Origin: Clostridiales bacterium
GTDB lineage: Bacteria > Bacillota > Clostridia > Christensenellales > Borkfalkiaceae
Reading direction: 5' to 3'
Length of the DNA stretch: 16,248 nucleotides
Assembly: GCA_015069525.1 (NCBI GenBank)
Contig: SVIK01000025.1
Coordinates: 1 to 16,248 of the forward strand
The translations under genes were made by a program, and so were the position numbers. The notes under the pieces are model-generated. The model did no database searches. It had not been told where the DNA came from and was given only the letters and a program-made list of their open reading frames with translations. Positions 7,111 through 15,065 of the stretch are shown here, piece after piece. Each line of letters starts with the position of its first letter. Position 1 is the stretch's first letter.

Positions 7111-8412
7111 TTATGCTTTATTGTATGAAAAACGTCTACGTTTTGTTCGTTTGCTCACACGTGCGAAAGAGTTCTCTTTACGGGAAATGGAGTACAATAT
7201 ACCCATAGAAGCCATCGTAATTATAAGCGACGTATTCCCAGAACTTATTAGCGGTAAAGGCAACCCCGTCGGCGGTATACTACCGCTTACCACCAACGCG
7301 TTGATAACCGTTTGTATGCCGTATATAAGCGTTATCCCCGAAGCAAGCAAAAAGGAAAAGAAATCGTCCGCTTTTATCGCCGTCTTTATCCCGCGATATA
7401 CGAGCATTCCGCTTATGGAAAACAGAGCAAAAACCCCAACTACACCCAATTCCTCTCCAATAATCGACAGAATAAAATCACTTTCCGCGAAGGGTAAGAA
7501 ACGATATTTTTGTCGAGAATTAAACAGCCCCGTACCAAACCAACCGCCGTTGCCAAGCGCGTATAGCGATTGAATAAGCTGATATCCCTCGCCACGTGGC
7601 GTTTCCCACGGGTCTAAAAACGCGGAAAGACGTGATAAACGATAAGGCTCTATAATAATTAGCACGGGCACGGCAAGAACAACAGGCAAGAAAATGACCA
7701 AAAAATGTTTGATTTTCATACCACCTAAAAAGAGCATAGAAAGAAGCAAAAGCGCCACGCACATCGTCACGGACATGTTCGGTTCAAGAATAATGAGTAG
7801 GCATATTATTCCGCCCGACAATAGTACGGGAAGTATCCCCTTAAACGTACCCATCTTCGCCATATTATCCGACATATACGCCGAGGCAAAAATGACAAAT
7901 CCGTATTTAGCGAGTTCTGACGGCTGAATAGTAAAACCACCTATCCCAATCCAACGCGTTGCCCCGTAATTGGTTTTTCCAAGCCCTGGAACGAACACCA
8001 GACAAAGCAATACGATAGGCACGATTAGCGCCACGTGCCGTATTCTTTTTCCTTTTAGCTTTGTATAATCAAACTTACCGCAAAGGAGCATTAAAACGAT
8101 ACCAAGTACCAGCCCAAGCGCTTGTTTTTTAACAAAATACCACTCGTCCCCATATTGCGTTTTTGCCACGTATCGACTTGCGGAATACACCGCCAGCACC
8201 CCAAACGAAGACAAAATTGTCGTTAAAATCAAAATGGAGACGTCCCCGATTGGGCGTTGGCTTTTATTCGATTTCCCTATCGAAATCGTGTTCCGCTCTT
8301 CCGCCCGTATCCGTTCTTCCATCTGCAATTTCGGCGTACGTTGGTATGTATTCTTCTCTTGATTTCGTTTGATTTTGCGCGGTTTTTTCCGCGTGCGCAC
8401 GGATAATTTCAA
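7111..8412 (-). CDS. ftsW: Septal peptidoglycan glycosyltransferase FtsW (SEDS family)
   Basis: FtsW polymerises lipid II into glycan strands at the septum with its partner transpeptidase. The protein has about ten membrane helices, beginning IGDVSILILTTILSSF. It carries the SEDS signatures GWFGTGLFNSRQKYRFLPF and AESDFILSIIGEELGVVG, with the putative catalytic Asp, and PPTGLPLPLISSGNTSL. The last departs from the usual ISYGGSS. The start is uncertain. TTG at 8412 is preceded by GAGGGG at 9 bases and gives 433 residues with a very basic cytoplasmic tail (KLSVRTRKKPRKIKR). ATG at 8436, TTG at 8454 and ATG at 8322 are alternatives, none with a clear ribosome site. All of these place the start inside murD, whose stop is at 8264. 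RodA/SpoVE are paralogues, and the cluster position favours FtsW. Confidence 0.93.
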   Translation of the reverse strand: MKLSVRTRKKPRKIKRNQEKNTYQRTPKLQMEERIRAEERNTISIGKSNKSQRPIGDVSILILTTILSSFGVLAVYSASRYVAKTQYGDEWYFVKKQALGLVLGIVLMLLCGKFDYTKLKGKRIRHVALIVPIVLLCLVFVPGLGKTNYGATRWIGIGGFTIQPSELAKYGFVIFASAYMSDNMAKMGTFKGILPVLLSGGIICLLIILEPNMSVTMCVALLLLSMLFLGGMKIKHFLVIFLPVVLAVPVLIIIEPYRLSRLSAFLDPWETPRGEGYQLIQSLYALGNGGWFGTGLFNSRQKYRFLPFAESDFILSIIGEELGVVGVFALFSISGMLVYRGIKTAIKADDFFSFLLASGITLIYGIQTVINALVVSGSIPPTGLPLPLISSGNTSLIITMASMGILYSISRKENSFARVSKRTKRRRFSYNKA

Positions 8413-9727
8413 CGAACGTATCCCCTCTTTCCTCATAACTCGAAAACTCGTCAAAGCTTGCGCTGGCAGGACTTAAAAGCACCGTTTGACCACTTTTTGC
8501 CATCAACAAAGCCACGTTAACCGCCAACGAAAAACGGGCGCATAAGGTTATATTTTCAAACCCGTTTTCTCGTGCCGATTTCAACAGTTCATAGCGGTTT
8601 TCACCGTATAAAACGGCTTGCACTACGTTGGCGTGTTTCATGACTTCAAACAACCGAGCGTAATCGTATCCCTTATTTTTTCCGCCGAGCAACAAAAGCG
8701 TTTCCCCTTTCACCGTTTGCACGGCTTGCACGCTAGCGTCTACGTTAGTAGCTTTCGAATCGTCAATAAACGTCACGCCGTCAATCGTCGCAATCTTTTC
8801 CAAGCGGTGTTTAACGCCTTTAAAATCGCGCAAGGATTTTGCTATACTCTCCGTTGGTACGCGCATAATTTTTGCCGTTGCAATCGTTGCCAATGCGTTT
8901 TGTACGTTATGTAAGCCCGAGGCAAACAGCTCGTTTGCGGAAAGGATTTTTTCCTCTCCATAATACAAAGCTCCGTCCTCGTAATAGGCGCCTTGCACCC
9001 GTTCTTTCACGGAAAACCAAACGACTTTTGCCTTCGTTTTATCCGCAAAATCGCGCACCGTTTTATCATCGTAATTCAAAACGGCGTATTCCGCACCCGA
9101 AGCGTTTTTTAGCAATTTCCCCTTCAAAAACGCGTAGTTTTCCATATTATAATGCCGATTTAGATGGTCTTCCGTGATATTAAGCACAACGGAAATATGC
9201 GGACGGATGGAATTGAGCGTTTCAAGCTGAAAACTGGAAATTTCCGCAATGGCAAGCGCGTCCTCCTCCAAATGCGCAAAAGCGAGCATCGGCGTACCGA
9301 TATTTCCGCAAGCGTGCGCATCGTAGCCTACCGATTGCAACGTTTGCGTTATCAAAGACACCGTCGTCGTTTTTCCGTTCGTTCCCGTCACCGCAACGAT
9401 AGGACAACGCATATACCTTGCACCCAATTCCGTTTCCCCAACGACGGCTTTGCCCTTTCTTTTAAAGGAAACCGCCAACGGATGGTCTATGGGAATCCCT
9501 GGGCTTAACACGAGCACGTCACACCCCTCCGCAACGCTCGACAACTCCTCTTTGCGAACGCGTTTCGCTCCTTTTTTTGTTAATTCTTCAAAGTTTTTTG
9601 CAACTTTTACGCTCTCCACGTCGTCGTAGATATACGTTTCCGCTCCTTTTGTAAGCAGAAACTCCGTTGCCATATAGCCCGAGCTCGACAAGCCCAAAAT
9701 TAAAAATTTTTGATGTTTTGGATACAT
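8264..9727 (-). CDS. murD: UDP-N-acetylmuramoyl-L-alanine--D-glutamate ligase MurD
   Basis: MurD adds D-Glu to UDP-MurNAc-L-Ala in the cytoplasm using ATP. The Rossmann-like start is at 7-20 (KFLILGLSSSGYMA), LSPGIP at 74-79, the P-loop GTNGKTT at 115-121, EISSFQLET at 162-170, GVKHRLE at 304-310, DDSKATN at 322-328 and LSPASASFDEFSSYEERG at 418-435. These are MurD-specific. At 487 residues it is about 35-40 longer than usual. The extra tail (448-487, from KTAQNQTKSREE) follows the normal end of the family and lies wholly within the region that also encodes the FtsW N-terminus in another frame. AGGAGG lies 4 bases before the ATG, slightly close. The gene begins 13 bases after mraY. Confidence 0.97.
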   Translation of the reverse strand: MYPKHQKFLILGLSSSGYMATEFLLTKGAETYIYDDVESVKVAKNFEELTKKGAKRVRKEELSSVAEGCDVLVLSPGIPIDHPLAVSFKRKGKAVVGETELGARYMRCPIVAVTGTNGKTTTVSLITQTLQSVGYDAHACGNIGTPMLAFAHLEEDALAIAEISSFQLETLNSIRPHISVVLNITEDHLNRHYNMENYAFLKGKLLKNASGAEYAVLNYDDKTVRDFADKTKAKVVWFSVKERVQGAYYEDGALYYGEEKILSANELFASGLHNVQNALATIATAKIMRVPTESIAKSLRDFKGVKHRLEKIATIDGVTFIDDSKATNVDASVQAVQTVKGETLLLLGGKNKGYDYARLFEVMKHANVVQAVLYGENRYELLKSARENGFENITLCARFSLAVNVALLMAKSGQTVLLSPASASFDEFSSYEERGDTFVEIIRAHAEKTAQNQTKSREEYIPTYAEIADGRTDTGGRAEHDFDREIE

Positions 9728-9740
9728 ATTCCCTCCTAAA

Positions 9741-10694
9741 TTATACGACTGTCAACGTGCATACAATCCCCAAAAGCGTGGACGTCAGCGCGTAGGCATA
9801 AGAAATTTTGCTCTCTGCGTATCCCTTTTGTTGAAAATGGTGATGGATTGGTGCCATGAGAAATACTCGTTTCCCTTTCGTCAGTTTATAGTATATTACC
9901 TGTATCACCACGGATACGACGGAAAGCACGAAAGGCAACCCGATAATCGGGATATACAGCGCGTTCCCTGAAAAGCAAGCTACGCACGAAGCAAATCCAC
10001 CCAGCGCAAGCGAACCCGTATCCCCCATAAACACCGAGGCTGGCGTCGTGTTAAACAATAAATACGCCAAGAGCGCACCGATAAGTGAAAAACTGACGCA
10101 AATTAGACCGTCCGTTTGTCCTCTTAATAGCATCAACGTTGCCATAAAGAAAAAATACGGCACGCTTACGCCACCTGCAAGACCGTCCAAACCGTCGGTA
10201 AGATTTACGGCGTTTACCGTTGCCAAAAAAGCAAATACGACGAGTGGTATCGTCCATATTCCTAAATCAACCGTTTTCTTTGTAAAGGGCAAATATTGAT
10301 TGGTTAATCCATTTCGATAACAAAAAAACGCCACAAATAAAGCCACTATCGTTTGAAAAGAGAACTTTTGCCAAGCACGTAGACCTAAATTCTCCTTATG
10401 CCGTTTTTTAAGTAGGTCGTCTATTATCCCCACTACCATGTACGACAAGCCGATTATTATTGTCAAAACGCCGAGAATATCCTTTTTGACCACGAAAAAC
10501 GCGCTCACGATGACGGTAGCCATAACAAAGGCAAGCCCACCCATGGTGGGCGTTCCACTTTTCTTTTTATGCTCTTTGACGTACGACAAAATGTTTTGCC
10601 CCGCCCGCCATTTTTTTAAAGCAGGAATTAAGATAACGCAAAATAGCCACGACAGCAAGAAGGTCAAAAGGAGTATATAGAGATATTTTTTCAT
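9741..10694 (-). CDS. mraY: Phospho-N-acetylmuramoyl-pentapeptide-transferase MraY
   Basis: MraY is the integral membrane enzyme that transfers phospho-MurNAc-pentapeptide to undecaprenyl phosphate, making lipid I. The 317 residues with about ten membrane helices match the family. Visible motifs are KKKSGTPTMGG (43-53), the Asp pair IIDD (90-93), NAVNLTDGLDGLAGG (161-175) with a catalytic Asp, VFMGDTGSLALGG (221-233) and APIHHHFQQKG (281-291). The ATG has no recognisable Shine-Dalgarno sequence. It overlaps the TGA of a 13-codon open frame (ATGA), so translation may depend on ribosomes finishing that frame. murF, often between murE and mraY, is absent. Confidence 0.97.
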   Translation of the reverse strand: MKKYLYILLLTFLLSWLFCVILIPALKKWRAGQNILSYVKEHKKKSGTPTMGGLAFVMATVIVSAFFVVKKDILGVLTIIIGLSYMVVGIIDDLLKKRHKENLGLRAWQKFSFQTIVALFVAFFCYRNGLTNQYLPFTKKTVDLGIWTIPLVVFAFLATVNAVNLTDGLDGLAGGVSVPYFFFMATLMLLRGQTDGLICVSFSLIGALLAYLLFNTTPASVFMGDTGSLALGGFASCVACFSGNALYIPIIGLPFVLSVVSVVIQVIYYKLTKGKRVFLMAPIHHHFQQKGYAESKISYAYALTSTLLGIVCTLTVV

Positions 10695-10732
10695 AGTGCT
10701 AATAGTCGCTCGCTTTTAGAGTGTTTTTTCAT
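10691..10732 (-). CDS. Possible 13-codon coupling minicistron between murE and mraY
   Basis: The murE stop overlaps an ATG in TGATG (10734-10730). That ATG opens a frame encoding MKKHSKSERLLAL, and its TGA (10693-10691) overlaps the mraY ATG as ATGA. Neither it nor mraY has a clear Shine-Dalgarno sequence, so it could act as a stepping stone for re-initiating ribosomes from murE to mraY. The peptide resembles nothing known to me and may have no function of its own. The exact end-to-end fit is the only evidence that it is translated. Confidence 0.4.
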   Translation of the reverse strand: MKKHSKSERLLAL

Positions 10733-12216
10733 CAAACGTCAACCGATTGGCGGAGCAACGTTTCTTCGATAATATCTTTGTCGTCAAAATCGTATTTTAT
10801 ACCCATAATCTCTTGATAGCGCTCCCCACCCTTGCCTGCCACAAGCAACACGTCGTCCTTATGTAAACACCCTATCGCGTACTCAATGGCGCATTTTCTT
10901 TCGGGCACGACAACGTATTTTGAGGAAAACCGACGAAAGCCCTTTTCAATCGCAGACAAAATATCAAGAGGGTCCTCGTAGCGTGGATTATCCGACGTTA
11001 AAACGGAAAAATCGCTGTGTATCCCCGCTATTTCACCCATAAGTGCGCGCTTTCCCTTATCTCTATTCCCACCGCAACCGAATAAACAAATCAATCTACC
11101 TTTACAATGTTCTTTTAATGCGCAAAGTGATTTTTGCAAGCCGTCGGGCGTATGCGCAAAATCCACGAAAATCTTTGCTCCGTTGCGTTCAGCCACCAAT
11201 TCCAAACGCCCGCGCACCGATGTAAGCGCCGTCAAGCCTTTTGCCACAAACGACATATCTATCCCGAGCAAATAGGCACACGTCCCCGCAGAAAGCGCGT
11301 TATAAACGTTATGTCTACCCGTCATCGGTAAACGCACGCAAGCAATTTCATCGTTTACGTTCATGATAAACGAACTACCCAAAAGATTTTCCGAAGTGAT
11401 AAGCGCAAACGCATCGGCGGGCTCCGTTATGCCGTAAAAATACGTACCCGTATTTATTCGTTCGTCTTCAAGACGTTCTTTGCCCCAAATTCGCCCACAA
11501 GCATCGTCGCCGTTCAAGATTACAATCCCCGCGTCATTGCCCGAAAAAAGACGTTTTTTTGCGCTTTTATACGCCTCCATGGTTGTAAAGAAATCCAAAT
11601 GGTCTTGGGTGACGTTCGTAAGCAGGGTTGCCGTAAAGGAAATACCCGCCAATTTATCATAATGTAAGGCATGTGCGGAAACCTCCATGATAACGTATTC
11701 TACCCCGCAAAGAAACATATCCGCAAAAATTTTATGCAATTCGATTGGGTCGGGCGTCGTCAAAGAGCATGGATACTCTTTTCCTAAATAATTGGCACCA
11801 AGCGTACCGATTATCCCAACTTCTTTGCCTGCTTCTTTCAAAATATTCGCAAGCATATGCGCCGTCGTCGTTTTACCGTTCGTACCCGTTATCCCGATTA
11901 TTTTTAGATGCTCGTGCGCGTTGCCGTAAAATTTAGCGCTGATTTTTGCCAAGGCTACTCGCGTACTCCTTACGATAACCTGAGGAATAGAAACATCCAG
12001 TCGTTTTTGGGTAATAACCGCAACCGCGCCGTTTTGCACGGCTTTTTTCGCGTAATCGTGACCGTCCAAAGAACTGCCCTCCAAACAAAAAAATAACGCG
12101 CCTTGCTTCACAAGACGGCTATCGTGTGATAAGGAAGATATTTTTACGTCGACAACGTTTTTATTTTCCACCCAATCTTTTTCTTCTATTCCTTCTAATA
12201 ATTTGAACAACTGCAT
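10732..12216 (-). CDS. murE: UDP-MurNAc-L-Ala-D-Glu--meso-2,6-diaminopimelate ligase MurE
   Basis: MurE adds the third amino acid of the stem peptide in the cytoplasm. The 494 residues are full length. SSLSHDSRLVKQGALFFCLEG (28-48) is the UDP-sugar binding start, GTNGKTTT (111-118) the P-loop, SLTTPDPIEL (151-160), EVSAHAL (178-184) and KKRLF (220-224) family motifs, FVDFAHTPDGL (350-360) the start of the third domain, and DNPRYEDP (409-416) the amino-acid selectivity motif. The DNPR form is known for diaminopimelate-adding enzymes, whereas lysine-adding ones differ. This predicts an A1gamma-type wall. AGGGG lies 7 bases before the ATG. It is the first gene of the operon ending at ftsQ, and its stop overlaps the minicistron before mraY. 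Confidence 0.97.
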   Translation of the reverse strand: MQLFKLLEGIEEKDWVENKNVVDVKISSLSHDSRLVKQGALFFCLEGSSLDGHDYAKKAVQNGAVAVITQKRLDVSIPQVIVRSTRVALAKISAKFYGNAHEHLKIIGITGTNGKTTTAHMLANILKEAGKEVGIIGTLGANYLGKEYPCSLTTPDPIELHKIFADMFLCGVEYVIMEVSAHALHYDKLAGISFTATLLTNVTQDHLDFFTTMEAYKSAKKRLFSGNDAGIVILNGDDACGRIWGKERLEDERINTGTYFYGITEPADAFALITSENLLGSSFIMNVNDEIACVRLPMTGRHNVYNALSAGTCAYLLGIDMSFVAKGLTALTSVRGRLELVAERNGAKIFVDFAHTPDGLQKSLCALKEHCKGRLICLFGCGGNRDKGKRALMGEIAGIHSDFSVLTSDNPRYEDPLDILSAIEKGFRRFSSKYVVVPERKCAIEYAIGCLHKDDVLLVAGKGGERYQEIMGIKYDFDDKDIIEETLLRQSVDV

Positions 12217-12236
12217 CCTTTCACCCCTTACGTTTT

Positions 12237-12242
12237 ATTGTA
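12237..12242 (-). promoter_or_regulatory. Candidate -10 box for the murE operon
   Basis: On the minus strand TACAAT (12237-12242) lies 21 bases upstream of the murE ATG, between it and the upstream terminator. No good -35 box is found at 16-18 bases, so this is a weak candidate. Some promoter is expected here because the preceding terminator is strong. Confidence 0.3.
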
Positions 12243-12284
12243 TGCAGTACGATTTTGCGTTATGTTATCTTGTCCTTTTTCTGC

Positions 12285-12322
12285 ACAAAAAAAGAGCTGT
12301 CAAAAGACAACTCTTTTTTTGT
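12285..12322 (-). terminator. Intrinsic terminator after the X2-module surface protein gene
   Basis: CACAAAAAAAGAG and CTCTTTTTTTGTG are perfect inverted copies. Inside them TGTC/GACA pair around an AAAA loop, with one mismatch between the two blocks. The T-rich arm on the minus strand follows the stop at 12334 closely. The symmetry would also allow termination on the plus strand. Confidence 0.8.
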
Positions 12323-12333
12323 GTGTAATTAAA

Positions 12334-15045
12334 TTACTTTCTCTTTTTTCTTGCAATTGCCAATCCACCGACAACAGCTGCCGCCAACATCGTGCTTGCA
12401 AAGCCAAGGGAACTACCGCAACCGCCATCGTCTTCTTCCGTCTTAGGCGTTTCACCGCCACTCGTTGCAGACTTGCTGACAACGAGAGTTAATTCTTTCG
12501 AGCCAGCTTTCAACGTTGCAAGATATTCGCCTTTTATCGTCAATTCGCCGTTGCTGTAAGAATATGCCGTGCTGACAAGTTTCTTCGTTTCACTAACTTT
12601 AATCATGATAGTGTCGCTGGACGTGATGCCCTTAACACGGAACTTGATATCGGTAGCCGTGCCCTCCACGAACGTCTCAACCCCGTCTTCACCATTTGCA
12701 AACGACGCTTTTGAGCCTTCGGGAATCACCAACGTCAACGTGACGGTACCCTCAACCTTTACGGACACGGAAACTTCGCCGTTATCCGTCGTGATTATAA
12801 ATGCGTGGTCACCCGACGACAAAGAATTCAAATAGCTTGCATCAAGCGTCAACGTATTATCTTCAAAAGAATAACATTCCTCTCTAAGAAGCTTTTCGCG
12901 TTTAATCTTCGTAATCGATTCTACGTTTTCAAGCGAGAACGAAACACCGTTTGTTGAGTTCTTTGTAAAGTTGCCCATACTCGACCCAACAATCGTTGCG
13001 GGATGATAAGCAACCGTAATCATGTCTAATTCCGCATCGTCGTTTACGTTAACGATAAAGGAATAATCCCCGTCACCCAACACCTTAAACAAAGCGGATT
13101 TAATCGTCAAGATGGAATTTTCATAGGTATAATCGGTGTTTGCCGTAAGCGTTTTCGTGCCGTCAGCCGTATCTACTTCGATGGAGTTTACCGAAGTCAC
13201 TTTCGTAAGCGTAAACACAACGTCCTCGCCCACTTTAACACTTGCCTCCGTCTTATCAACCGTAGCGCTATCCTCGTCAGAGCTTGCCGTCTTAACACGA
13301 AGGTTTACCGTCAAATCGCCGTCAGGCGTCTTAATCGTATACGTATGTTTACCCGTCGTAAGTGAAGCCGTATAAGTAGCGCTAAACGTGATTTTATTAT
13401 TTGCATAAGACCATGCAGATTCCCCAATGTCCGTACCGTTCTCGGTGACAGAGGAAATCGAATCAACATTCTTTAACGTGAAGCTTGCCGTTTCGCCTTG
13501 GGCAATTTGTGCCGTCGTACTACCGCTGACGGAAGGCTTATTCTTAACAATCAACGTCAACGTGAATTCACCGTTATTCGTATCAACGATAAACTCGTGC
13601 ATACCAACGCCCAAAATACCAACGTAATCTGCTTTGATTGTTAAGCTGTTGGATGCGAACGAATAGAAGTTGTCCGAAATTACTTCTGCATCTTTTTTGA
13701 TAGACTTAATATCCGATACGTTTTTAAGTGCAACTACTGCATCATCGGTAGGTCTTGTCGTCACTTCGTTGCTTGCACCGTCTACCCCAGGAATAGGCGT
13801 GATAATAATTGTAATATCAAAATCGTAATTCTTCGTTCCGTCGCTAGCCGTCACAGTAAGCGTATACGAACCGACGTCAAGCGTTTCAAGATACGATTTT
13901 TTAATCGTCAACGTTTTGCCGTCAGCAGAAAGCGCGTATGCACTTTGCGCCAAAGCTTCCGTCCCGTTCTTAATCGCAGAAATCGATTTGGTATTTACAA
14001 GCGTAAGGATAGCGTCCTTTATGCTATCAGCACGCATAGAAACCTCGGATGCACCATCTACGCCAGGTTCAGGAAGAATTTCTTTAATGTTCACGTCGTC
14101 GACGTACATATCCGCGTGGTTAAGCGCGATAGAAACATAACCCTTATCTTTTACGCAGTTATATCCAGAACCCGAACCGAGCTCTGTCCCACCCATATGC
14201 TTTCCGTCAAGGTAAATATCAACTGAATCTTCGTTAAAAACACATTTATAAACGTGCCACTCATCGTAAACCGTGTCAGGATATACACAGTTATCTAACT
14301 CTCCGCGCAACCCGCTTGCCTGTTTCTCCCCTAAGAAAACTACGTCCGTTGTAGAATTATACATAAATTTCAGCGAGAATGAGAAGAAGTAGTTTTTTTG
14401 CGTACTAGCGTCGGTAGGTTTTACGCCCGCACGTAAAGCCGTCAAAAGGCTGTTTGTACCGTTATAACGTCCATCTGCAGGATCGTAAGATTCGTCGCCA
14501 GTCTTCGTTTTTCTATTCAACGTACCAAACCAAGGGGCAGCTGTTCGCTTTTCCTCTGCTTTCGTGGAAGAAGCGAGCTTGAATTTATACGAAATTTCGT
14601 AGTTCTTCATAACCAAAGGACTACCGTCTTTCGTCGGCGTTATATAATAGAAGTCCGAATTCGTGGATTTTAAATATAAAACCTTATTAGAAGAATTTGC
14701 AGGGTCGGAAGTAATTTCCGCAAAAGCGTTTGAACAACCTTGGTCATATGTAATAGTCTCACCTGGAACGCCGTCAAACCATTGGTTCGTCCAACCTACA
14801 CCGTTTGTCGTGCGAACACCGCCCGTACCGCGAGTGCCATCCGACGTTGCAACTGCCGTACCGTAAGAGGTGTACTTTTGGAAGTCATCCGAAAAAGTAG
14901 TACCCGCCACTTCGCCGGGCATCGTTGCTGCGGAAGCGGTATATTCTTCTTCAAACGACGTGGGCAACGCCGCTACGGCAAAACCCGTAGCAAGCGCACC
15001 TGTCGTCAACCATAAGAGCAATTTTTTAGATTTATTCTTTTTCAT
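12334..15045 (-). CDS. Secreted modular surface protein: LamG-like domain, six X2-like Ig modules, C-terminal anchor
   Basis: The protein has 903 residues from the ATG at 15045, with AGGAG 7 bases upstream; a TTG one codon earlier is less well spaced. A signal peptide (KKNKSKKLLLWLTTGALATGF) ends near ASA-A at about residue 39. Residues 48-326 look like a LamG/concanavalin-type beta-sandwich, including DEWHVYKCVFNEDSVDIYLDG and MYVDDVNIKEI, and probably bind or recognise glycan. Six repeats of 80-95 residues follow (about 327-857). Each has a Y-x-hydrophobic then LTIKxxYLxxLxxGxxxxT pattern like the X2 (CBM_X2) Ig-fold modules of cellulosomal proteins. The end reads DDGGCGSS, a hydrophobic helix, then ARKKRK, a sorting-signal layout without LPXTG. 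It is the second gene of an operon with a glycosidase-like gene 20 bases upstream. Its exact role is unknown. Confidence 0.85.
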   Translation of the reverse strand: MKKNKSKKLLLWLTTGALATGFAVAALPTSFEEEYTASAATMPGEVAGTTFSDDFQKYTSYGTAVATSDGTRGTGGVRTTNGVGWTNQWFDGVPGETITYDQGCSNAFAEITSDPANSSNKVLYLKSTNSDFYYITPTKDGSPLVMKNYEISYKFKLASSTKAEEKRTAAPWFGTLNRKTKTGDESYDPADGRYNGTNSLLTALRAGVKPTDASTQKNYFFSFSLKFMYNSTTDVVFLGEKQASGLRGELDNCVYPDTVYDEWHVYKCVFNEDSVDIYLDGKHMGGTELGSGSGYNCVKDKGYVSIALNHADMYVDDVNIKEILPEPGVDGASEVSMRADSIKDAILTLVNTKSISAIKNGTEALAQSAYALSADGKTLTIKKSYLETLDVGSYTLTVTASDGTKNYDFDITIIITPIPGVDGASNEVTTRPTDDAVVALKNVSDIKSIKKDAEVISDNFYSFASNSLTIKADYVGILGVGMHEFIVDTNNGEFTLTLIVKNKPSVSGSTTAQIAQGETASFTLKNVDSISSVTENGTDIGESAWSYANNKITFSATYTASLTTGKHTYTIKTPDGDLTVNLRVKTASSDEDSATVDKTEASVKVGEDVVFTLTKVTSVNSIEVDTADGTKTLTANTDYTYENSILTIKSALFKVLGDGDYSFIVNVNDDAELDMITVAYHPATIVGSSMGNFTKNSTNGVSFSLENVESITKIKREKLLREECYSFEDNTLTLDASYLNSLSSGDHAFIITTDNGEVSVSVKVEGTVTLTLVIPEGSKASFANGEDGVETFVEGTATDIKFRVKGITSSDTIMIKVSETKKLVSTAYSYSNGELTIKGEYLATLKAGSKELTLVVSKSATSGGETPKTEEDDGGCGSSLGFASTMLAAAVVGGLAIARKKRK
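12475..14067. repeat. Six protein-level repeats (X2-like Ig modules) in the surface protein
   Basis: Module starts fall near 14067, 13791, 13539, 13287, 13002 and 12750. Shared features are a 'VxSIxxI' strand, an aromatic near mid-module (YALSADG, FYSFASN, AWSYANN, YTYENS, CYSFEDN, YSYSNG), LTIK or a similar strand, a hydrophobic xYLxxL helix turn and GxHxFxI. The modules have diverged in DNA, so the duplications are old. Confidence 0.75.
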
Positions 15046-15065
15046 CAATTTTCTCCTTTGGGTTA

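Noticed and set aside
15046..15048. TTG as the start of the X2-module protein
   Set aside because: The ATG immediately after it is 7 bases from AGGAG, against 4 for the TTG, and gives an ordinary signal peptide.
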